DNA of 12,822 bases from Planctomycetaceae bacterium (lineage in GTDB: Bacteria > Planctomycetota > Planctomycetia > Pirellulales > Pirellulaceae), in the NCBI GenBank assembly GCA_007695205.1, contig REEF01000695.1:1-12822 (forward strand), given 5' to 3'. The notes beneath the pieces are model-generated. The model was not told where the DNA came from. It did no database searches and saw only the letters and a list, made by a program, of their open reading frames with translations. Shown in pieces: positions 6,389-12,822 of the stretch (positions are counted from its first letter, which is position 1; each line of letters opens with the position of its first letter). The position numbers and the translations under genes were made by a program.

Positions 6389-7339
6389 ATGCGTGTCTTC
6401 GTCTTTGTGCTGTCGATCTCGATTCTAGCATGCCCAGCGGGCTGGTCGAACGAGCCGGATCTGATCGACGACCGGGCATTTCTGCGGTCCGCGACCCATT
6501 CGCTGCGACAGTGGCTGGTCGATCCCGATCACGTGCCCGCCGCCCAATTGAACGAGCAACTGGTTTCCAGAACTCACCATGCGTTCGACTTGCCGCCGAG
6601 CCAACTTGCAGGGCCGCTAAAACCATCCGAAATCTACTCGGCTCGCCGCGACTCGGTTGTGGGACTTGCCTACTTGTTCAAGTGCCCGCGATGCGACGAC
6701 TGGCATGCATCCATCGCTGGTGGTGTGATGCTGACAGCGGCGGGAATCGGCGTGACGAACTACCATGTAATCGCTCAGAACAAGGAGGAATCGAAAGCCG
6801 TCTTTGGGATCGTGACCTTTCATGGGGCCTTTCATCCTATCGTCGAGATTCTGGCCGCTTCGCTGGCGGATGATCTGGCGATTTTTCGAGTTCAAGGCGC
6901 TGGTTTCGCAACCGCCCCTTTGTCCACGGGTGACCTCCCAGGCGAAGCCGTCACGGCGATCACGCACCCCTCGGGAAATTACTACACCGTCACCACAGGG
7001 ATCGTCGCCCGGAACTTCCGTGGACGGGGATCCGGCCCGGCAGACGGTCGGCCTCGCATGGCGATTACGGCCGATTTCGCCAAAGGTTCCAGCGGCGCGG
7101 GCATCTTCAATAATCGCGGAGAACTGGCTTCGATCGCGACCTCAACACGATCGATCTACTATAGCCGCCAGGATGGCATCGACCGGAATCTGCAGATGGT
7201 GCTGAAGACCACCATTCCCGCTGCGGCGATCCTGAGGTTGAACCGTGACCAGGCTCCTGAGCCTACTGGGAAAGCGGAGCATGTCTCGGCGGAGGAAGTC
7301 GAGCCGTGTCCTCAGTCCACTCAACCCGACCCGCGGTGA
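6389..7339 (+). CDS. Exported trypsin-like serine protease
   Basis: A 316-residue chymotrypsin-fold protease. The catalytic triad is His126 in GVTNYHVI, Asp162 in ADDLAIFRV and Ser235 in KGSSGAGIF, the pattern of HtrA and other S1-type proteases. No PDZ domain follows; the C-terminus is a short Pro/Glu-rich tail. The N-terminus MRVFVFVLSISILACPAGWS is a signal sequence. ILAC could be a lipobox at Cys15, or cleavage could fall near Ser20, so periplasmic or membrane-anchored location is likely. A KCPRC pair (Cys99, Cys102) precedes the protease core and may form a disulfide or bind metal. It is sandwiched between ptsI and the potassium channel with tight spacing. Substrate unknown. Confidence 0.88.
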   Translation: MRVFVFVLSISILACPAGWSNEPDLIDDRAFLRSATHSLRQWLVDPDHVPAAQLNEQLVSRTHHAFDLPPSQLAGPLKPSEIYSARRDSVVGLAYLFKCPRCDDWHASIAGGVMLTAAGIGVTNYHVIAQNKEESKAVFGIVTFHGAFHPIVEILAASLADDLAIFRVQGAGFATAPLSTGDLPGEAVTAITHPSGNYYTVTTGIVARNFRGRGSGPADGRPRMAITADFAKGSSGAGIFNNRGELASIATSTRSIYYSRQDGIDRNLQMVLKTTIPAAAILRLNRDQAPEPTGKAEHVSAEEVEPCPQSTQPDPR

Positions 7340-7345
7340 TCGCTG

Positions 7346-9031
7346 ATGAAATCATTACCGGTTGTCTTGAGTTTCCTTACCAATCCCCAGCGGCGCCGAA
7401 ATTTTCTCGTGCTGGGGCGACTGCTGATCATGTTCGCAGTCTTGGTCACCGTGTACACCGTGACGTTCCACTTGGTGATGGATCTGGAGGGCCAACAACA
7501 CAGTTGGGCGACTGCGGTCTATTGGGTGCTGGTCGTGATGTCCACGTTGGGATTCGGTGATATCACTTTTCAGTCCGATCTGGGACGCGTCTTTTCGGTC
7601 GTCGTGTTGCTGTCGGGAACGGTGTTCATGCTGGTCCTGATGCCCTTTATGTTTATTCAATTCTTCTACGTGCCTTGGATGGAAGCTCAAGCTGCGGCTC
7701 GGGCACCGCGTCGGATCCCCAAGCGGGTCAGCGGGCATGTCATCCTGACGGGGCTGGGGGCCGTCGAAGGAGCATTGATCCGATTGCTGGAGCGTTCCCA
7801 ACAATCGTATGTCATTCTGGTCTCGGACCTGGCTGATGCCTTGATGTGGCACGATGACGGCTACAGCGTCATGCTGGGGGATCTGGATGATCCCGACACC
7901 TATCGTCGTGCGGGGGTACAGCGAGCGGCGCTGGTGGTATCGAATCGATCCGATACCACCAACACCAACGTCGCTTTCACGGTGCGGGAGATCTCCGAAT
8001 CGGTGCCGGTCGTCGCCACCGCCGCCTCGCCCGCTTCGATCGATATCCTACAACTGGCCGGTTGCAACCAGGTGCTGCAGATTCCCGAGATGCTGGGCCA
8101 GGCGTTGGCGCGGCGGATTCTGGGACGCGATGCCAAGACCCGCGTTGTTGGCCAGTTCGGCGAGGTGATGATTGCCGAGGCGACGGCGCTGAATACTCCG
8201 TTGGTCGGTCGCACGCTGCAGAACATCCGGCTGCGCGACCACGCCAACGTGAGTGTGGTCGGCGTCTGGGATCGTGGCCATTTTCAGATCGCCGGTCCCG
8301 ATACCCTGATCCAATCCTCCTCGGTGCTCGTGCTGGCTGGGTCACGGCAACAGTTAGACGCTTACGACGAATTGTTTTGCATTTACGAGACCAGCGACAA
8401 GCCGGTCTTGATCATCGGCGGGGGCCGTGTAGGTCGAGCGGTCGCGGAATCGCTGGACATCGAGGGAATCGATTATCGCATCGTGGAACGGGAGCCCGAG
8501 TCTTGGATTCCTCGTGACAAACTGGTCTGCGGCGACGCTGCCGAGCTGGAGATCCTGGAACAGGCCGGCATCCGCGACTCGTCGACCGTTGTGATCACGA
8601 CGCACGACGACAACATGAACGTCTACCTGACCATCTACTGCCGACGCCTACGGCCCGATATCCACATCCTGGGTCGCGCGAACCTCGAACGAAACGTGTC
8701 GACGCTGCACCGCGCCGGTGCCGACTTTGTGATGTCCTACGCCACCACAGGCGCGAACGTGTTGTTCAATCTGCTGCAACGAGCCGATATCTTGGTGCTG
8801 GCCGAGGGCCTGGACGCCTTTCGCCTGCCTGTTCCCCCAGCCTTGATCGGAAAATCGTTGATCGAAAGCAACATCCGACAAAAAACGGGCTGCAACGTGG
8901 TGGCCGTTGTCCAAGGCAAAGAGTTCGATGTCAATCCGGACGCCCACGTTCCCCTACCTGCCGACGCAGAACTGGTCGTGATCGGCGATGTCGACTCCGA
9001 GACGCGTTTCTTCGCGCACTTTGGTTTGTAA
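7346..9031 (+). CDS. Two-TM potassium channel with tandem RCK (TrkA) domains
   Basis: A 561-residue inner-membrane channel subunit expected to form a potassium pore gated by cytoplasmic ligands. The first membrane segment is about 24-45, the pore loop carries the filter TLGFGD (67-72, usual form TVGYGD), and the second segment is about 82-108. The cytoplasmic part has two RCK modules: N-lobe 1 (about 130-250), C-lobe 1 (about 265-345), N-lobe 2 (about 352-470) and C-lobe 2 (about 480-560). The second Rossmann motif is canonical (GGGRVG 358-363, acidic Glu381). In the first, GLGAVE (136-141) has Glu at the third glycine position. Two RCK modules in one chain resemble MthK- or GsuK-type gating rings. 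It starts 6 nt after the protease stop, with GGTGAT as ribosome-binding site, so translation is probably coupled. Confidence 0.94.
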   Translation: MKSLPVVLSFLTNPQRRRNFLVLGRLLIMFAVLVTVYTVTFHLVMDLEGQQHSWATAVYWVLVVMSTLGFGDITFQSDLGRVFSVVVLLSGTVFMLVLMPFMFIQFFYVPWMEAQAAARAPRRIPKRVSGHVILTGLGAVEGALIRLLERSQQSYVILVSDLADALMWHDDGYSVMLGDLDDPDTYRRAGVQRAALVVSNRSDTTNTNVAFTVREISESVPVVATAASPASIDILQLAGCNQVLQIPEMLGQALARRILGRDAKTRVVGQFGEVMIAEATALNTPLVGRTLQNIRLRDHANVSVVGVWDRGHFQIAGPDTLIQSSSVLVLAGSRQQLDAYDELFCIYETSDKPVLIIGGGRVGRAVAESLDIEGIDYRIVEREPESWIPRDKLVCGDAAELEILEQAGIRDSSTVVITTHDDNMNVYLTIYCRRLRPDIHILGRANLERNVSTLHRAGADFVMSYATTGANVLFNLLQRADILVLAEGLDAFRLPVPPALIGKSLIESNIRQKTGCNVVAVVQGKEFDVNPDAHVPLPADAELVVIGDVDSETRFFAHFGL

Positions 9032-9349
9032 TCTGACGCCCTCCCAGCGTCAGCGTCGCCGGATGATGGAGCCTCGAAAAGACGCGTCGTAGAAGGCAAA
9101 GCCCGTCTCGCATCATTGGTTGTCGTGAACTCGGGACGGGGAATGCCTGAAGATGCGAGCCGGACCACGAGGATGACGACGAGGATGGAATAGGTTAGAT
9201 TTACAATATCGCAGAGGATCGGCAGCCCAACGCCAGGGCCGAAGAGACACTGCGAGGCTCATCCGTGCTCCGGCTTTGCCACCCGTGCTATGTTTGGGGC
9301 TGCGATGTGACGGACCAAATGAAGATCACAGATAAACAGGAGAGCAGAC
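9032..9349. other. 318-nt intergenic region between channel and PQQ-propeller genes
   Basis: No convincing gene is seen. A 7-bp hairpin (CTGACGC 9033-9039 with GCGTCAG 9047-9053) follows the channel stop at once but lacks a T run, so it is only a weak terminator candidate. A TACAAT (9202-9207) could be a -10 box, but no -35 sits at proper spacing. A short direct repeat of CGAGGATG occurs near 9167-9187. The last part holds the AGGAGAG ribosome-binding site (9338-9344) of the next gene. Confidence 0.6.
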
Positions 9350-12300
9350 ATGTTGATACGGACTCTTGCCCAATGGTTCTTTCTGCTGGCAGTCGCCACA
9401 TTGCTGGCCCACGGCGGCATCGCGTTGGCCGCCGAGGTGGATGCGACGCGGGACGACACCGCGACCGGTCACGATTGGCCAATGTACCGTTACGACACCC
9501 ACCGCTCGGCCTCGACGCCGCACCAACTCGACCATCCGCTGCACCTGCACTGGGTGCGGCACTTGCCCACGCCGCGGCGTGCTTGGCCTTGGCAGCAGGA
9601 CGATTTCGAGAAACTGGCGTTCGATGCCTCGTACCAGCCCGTGGTGGCCGGCGGCCTGATGTTTGTCGGTTCGATGACCGACGATAGCCTGACGGCGTAC
9701 GATCTGGATTCGGGCCAGGTGCGCTGGCAGTATGGGACGGACGGTCCGGTGCGGCTGGCGCCGGTGGTATGGCGGGGTCGAGTGTACATCGGATCCGACG
9801 ACGGCTGCTTGCACTGTGTAGATGCCGCGACCGGCCAACGGATCTGGCGGTTCCGTGCCGCGCCGAACCACCGCATGGTGCTGGGCAACGGGCGGGTGAT
9901 CAGCTTGTGGCCGGTGCGAGGCGGGCCGGTGATCGCGGACGGGACGCTGTACTTCGCTGCGGGCATCTGGCCGAACGAAGGGGTGTTCTTGTATGCCATC
10001 GATGCCGAAACGGCCGAGGTGCGGTGGGTGAATTCGGGCAGCTCCAGCGATCTGGTCGAAGACTCGAAGAGCTACTTCTCGTTCGGCGGCGTTTCGCCCC
10101 AAGGGCACCTGGTCGTGGCCGGCGACCGGCTGATCGTGCCGGGCGGACGTACGGTCCCCGCCGTCTTCGACCGGCATACGGGCGCCAAGTTGTACTTCCA
10201 CGTCGCCGGACGCGCCACGGGCAAAGCGGCGGGAGGACACCAGGTGTTCTCGCACGGCGACTGGTTTTTCAATACGCGCGACCGGTACGTGACGGACATG
10301 TATCACGTGGCCGACGGCGCCCAGTACGGCTCGGTGCACGTGGATCTGGTCGATGAGCGAGCGTTTCTGGGCGTCGAGCCCACCCAAGGTCGCATCCATG
10401 CTTACGACGCGAAGCTGACACCCACCGACCAACACCGGGAACCGCAGGTAACAGACGCCTCAGGCGGGCGGCCGATTCCCGATTCGCCTCGAGATGCCAT
10501 GAGCCGGTCGACGACCATCCGCGGTCGGCTGGTACGTGGTGCAATACGCGCCGACTACGACCTGCAATCGCTGTGGACATCGGATCTGGAAGGGATCGAG
10601 CGGCTGCACGTCCAAGCAGGCTCGATGCTGTACGGCAGTGGCGCCGGCGGCCAGATCTTTGCTTTGGAATTGGACGACATCCGTCAGCGGCCTGAACTCA
10701 GATGGACCCATCGCGTCGAGGGCACGGTGTTCACTATGATCGCCGCCAGGGACCGGCTGGTGGTGGTTACTGAGGAAGGCGGTGTTTATTGTTTCGGACC
10801 GCAGGCTCGCGAGGCAACCGTCCACCAATGGCGCCCCGAACCGATGGAAAGCACCCGGGACCGCTGGACGGATCGAGCCGAGTGGATCTTGGAACAGACC
10901 GACGTGCGCGGCGGCTTCGGCCTGGTCTTCGGTGCTGGCTCCGGGCGGCTGCTGGCCGAACTGCTCGCCCAATCGGACATGCATTGGACCGTGTTCGAGC
11001 CCGATCCGGCGAAAGTGGCCGAGCTGCGCCAGCGGTATACGCAAGCCGGGCTTTACGGCTCGCGAGTCGCCGTGCACGAGGGCGACGCGACCAGCCATCG
11101 CTTGCCGCCGTATATCGCCAGCCTGATCGTCGCGGAGAGGCCCGAGTCGGTGGGCGATGTGGCGAGTCCCGACTTTGCCCAAGCCTTGTTTCACCCGCTG
11201 CGGCCGTATGATGGAATCGCGATGCTTGTTCTGGAAGATGCGCACCAACAAGCCTTTGCTGCCGCCGTGGAACGCGTGGACTTGGAGAACGCCGAACTGG
11301 CCTACGATTCGGCGGCTGTCTTGCTGCGGCGTCCCGGCCCCCTACCCGACTCGGGCACCTGGACGCACCAGTACGCCGATGCGGCCAACAGCGCCTATTC
11401 GGACGATGATCGCGTCAAGGCACCGTTAGGCATCGCGTGGTTTGGCACCGAGTCGAATCAGAAGACCCTGCCGCGGCACATGCATGGTCCGATCCCCCAA
11501 GTGGTCGAAGGTCGCCTGATCCTGCTGGGACCAAATCACGTCTCGGCGCGTTGCGTCTATACGGGCGTCGAACTATGGGCGACGGAACTGCCGCAGGTAG
11601 GCGCCAACTTTACCAGTTGGGAACACGAGGAGGAGATGGCGTTGGGCGACCGGACGGTTTACTTCCCTAACCATCCCGGCGCGAACTTCATCGGGGCGCC
11701 CTTGGTTTCCGCTGCCGACAGCATCTACGTGATCCACGACGACCGCTGCTTGCGGCTGGATGCGGCGACCGGCCAGAAGCTGGCCGAATTCGAAATGCCC
11801 TCGCAGGAACAATTGCGTCAGCAGATCCGCGATCCGCTGACCGAACGTCTGCTCCAATCTTACGCGGCCCGGTTGCAGGAGGGCCAGCAACTCCGCTGGG
11901 GCAATATCCGTTACGAGGGCGACTATCTGATCGTCGCCGCCTACCCGCACATGTTCGACGACCGGCAGCCGGGCCGGGAAAAGAACTGGAACGCGACCTC
12001 CAGCGAGTTCCTGGTCGTGATGGATCGCTACACGGGTCAGATCCGCTGGGTGCAGCAGGCTCGCTACGGGTTCCGCCACAATGCGATCGCCGCCGGCGCC
12101 GGCAAGGTGTTCGTAATCGATCACCTCTCGGAGGAGATCCTACGGATCCTGGACCGTCGCGGTATCGAACCGGACGCGAAACCGGAGATCGTCGCGATGG
12201 ACCTGGCGACGGGAAAGATGCTTTGGACCTACCGCGACGACGTGTTCGGCACGTCCCTTTCGTATTCGGCAAAGCACGACGCGTTGGCTCAGTCGGGCCA

Positions 12301-12822
12301 TCCTGGGCGACGTGCCGCTTTGCCCGACGAACCGCGGGATCGGTTAGTGGTGTTGCAGGGTGCGACGGGAGAAAAGCTGTGGGCGGACGCGGTCACCCAG
12401 CGCCGTGCGCCCCTGGGCATGCACGACGCGCTGGGCCATATCGTCGGCAGCAGCGGCGAAGGCGCCGCCGACCTGCTGACGGGCCAACCGCTCACGCAAT
12501 ACCACCCGATGACCGGCCAACAGATACCTTGGAACTGGGTCGGTGCGATCCGTTGCGGGACTCAGAATTTCAGCCGACATCTGGCCCTGTTCCGCTCGGG
12601 AGCCGCCGCCTTTGCCGAACTGGACGGCTGGCCGACCACGGCGAACGTCCCCGGCGTCCGGCCGGGTTGCACCAACAGCCTGGTCGTTGCCGACGGGATG
12701 TTCCACGTTCCCGACTACTCGCGCACCTGCTCGTGCAGCTACCAGCACCAAACGTCGTTCGGCTTGGTTCACATGCCCGAGGTCGAGATGTGGACGTACA
12801 ACTCGATGCCCGATCCTGAAGC
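9350..12822 (+). CDS. Large exported PQQ-type beta-propeller protein with methyltransferase-like insert (3' end outside window)
   Basis: The reading frame is open from ATG 9350 to the window edge: 1157 residues, no stop. AGGAGAG lies 5 nt upstream of the ATG. The signal peptide MLIRTLAQWFFLLAVATLLA runs on to a likely ALA-AE cleavage near residue 27, so it is exported. PQQ-type propeller blades show as repeated ATGQ/W motifs: SGQVRW and ATGQRIW (about 120-170), ATGQKL, TGQIRW, ATGKMLW and ATGEKLW (about 800-1010). Between the propeller halves, about 510-660, is a Rossmann segment: GFGLVFGAGSGR (522-533, motif I), VFEPD (548-552) and HEGDAT (576-581). This looks like a class I SAM-dependent methyltransferase. 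A Cys pattern, RPGCTNS (Cys1107) and CSC (1127, 1129), lies near the visible end. Function is unknown; similar giant propeller proteins are common in planctomycetes from memory. Base composition appears GC-richer than its neighbours. Confidence 0.85.
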   Translation, partial: MLIRTLAQWFFLLAVATLLAHGGIALAAEVDATRDDTATGHDWPMYRYDTHRSASTPHQLDHPLHLHWVRHLPTPRRAWPWQQDDFEKLAFDASYQPVVAGGLMFVGSMTDDSLTAYDLDSGQVRWQYGTDGPVRLAPVVWRGRVYIGSDDGCLHCVDAATGQRIWRFRAAPNHRMVLGNGRVISLWPVRGGPVIADGTLYFAAGIWPNEGVFLYAIDAETAEVRWVNSGSSSDLVEDSKSYFSFGGVSPQGHLVVAGDRLIVPGGRTVPAVFDRHTGAKLYFHVAGRATGKAAGGHQVFSHGDWFFNTRDRYVTDMYHVADGAQYGSVHVDLVDERAFLGVEPTQGRIHAYDAKLTPTDQHREPQVTDASGGRPIPDSPRDAMSRSTTIRGRLVRGAIRADYDLQSLWTSDLEGIERLHVQAGSMLYGSGAGGQIFALELDDIRQRPELRWTHRVEGTVFTMIAARDRLVVVTEEGGVYCFGPQAREATVHQWRPEPMESTRDRWTDRAEWILEQTDVRGGFGLVFGAGSGRLLAELLAQSDMHWTVFEPDPAKVAELRQRYTQAGLYGSRVAVHEGDATSHRLPPYIASLIVAERPESVGDVASPDFAQALFHPLRPYDGIAMLVLEDAHQQAFAAAVERVDLENAELAYDSAAVLLRRPGPLPDSGTWTHQYADAANSAYSDDDRVKAPLGIAWFGTESNQKTLPRHMHGPIPQVVEGRLILLGPNHVSARCVYTGVELWATELPQVGANFTSWEHEEEMALGDRTVYFPNHPGANFIGAPLVSAADSIYVIHDDRCLRLDAATGQKLAEFEMPSQEQLRQQIRDPLTERLLQSYAARLQEGQQLRWGNIRYEGDYLIVAAYPHMFDDRQPGREKNWNATSSEFLVVMDRYTGQIRWVQQARYGFRHNAIAAGAGKVFVIDHLSEEILRILDRRGIEPDAKPEIVAMDLATGKMLWTYRDDVFGTSLSYSAKHDALAQSGHPGRRAALPDEPRDRLVVLQGATGEKLWADAVTQRRAPLGMHDALGHIVGSSGEGAADLLTGQPLTQYHPMTGQQIPWNWVGAIRCGTQNFSRHLALFRSGAAAFAELDGWPTTANVPGVRPGCTNSLVVADGMFHVPDYSRTCSCSYQHQTSFGLVHMPEVEMWTYNSMPDPE

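Noticed and set aside
9033..9053. Hairpin directly after the channel stop codon
   Set aside because: The 7-bp stem has no T run, so it was not called as an intrinsic terminator, though it could still act as a transcript end.
9326..10435. Long open frame of 369 codons on the minus strand
   Set aside because: It lies antisense to the clearly coding propeller gene, is rich in Arg/His/Pro with no recognisable domain, and is what high-GC coding DNA produces on the opposite strand.

Overview
The window looks like chromosomal DNA of a planctomycete, most likely from the Pirellulales (Rhodopirellula-like). This rests on recognised family types rather than a search: a long acyl carrier protein beside two hotdog dehydratases, a small secreted protein ending in a GPRDFL...PPSIG motif, a very large secreted PQQ-type beta-propeller protein, moderate-to-high GC and loosely packed genes. 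No rRNA, tRNA, CRISPR array, insertion sequence or phage gene is visible.

Layout. Positions 1-239 hold a palindromic repeat (36-108) and a probable terminator for trpF, which lies on the minus strand (240-902). Divergent from trpF is a small secreted or lipoprotein-like gene (1001-1321) with three tandem His-containing octapeptides, followed by a clear intrinsic terminator. A four-gene minus-strand fatty-acid-type cluster follows. In transcription order it is an active-site-intact FabZ-like dehydratase (4438-3932), a long acyl carrier protein (3901-3512), a second FabA/FabZ-like protein whose catalytic His position is Tyr (3293-2730), and a FabF-like ketosynthase with an intact Cys-His-His triad (2699-1416). 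A second copy of the palindromic repeat sits between the ACP and the Tyr-variant hotdog gene.

Divergent from that cluster is a plus-strand unit of ptsI (PTS enzyme I), a secreted trypsin-like serine protease and a two-TM potassium channel with two cytoplasmic RCK modules. The genes are 22 and 6 nt apart, so co-transcription is likely. After a 318-nt gap, a large secreted PQQ-propeller protein begins at 9350 and runs off the right edge. Its middle holds a Rossmann-type, SAM-methyltransferase-like segment, which is unexpected in an exported protein.

How they may work together. The minus cluster can supply condensation and dehydration on a dedicated carrier, but it encodes no ketoreductase or enoyl reductase. 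It probably borrows those from primary fatty acid synthesis to build a special acyl chain. The ptsI-protease-channel unit suggests, by analogy with nitrogen-PTS control of potassium transport in proteobacteria, a link between PEP-dependent phosphorylation and potassium flux. That link is inference only.
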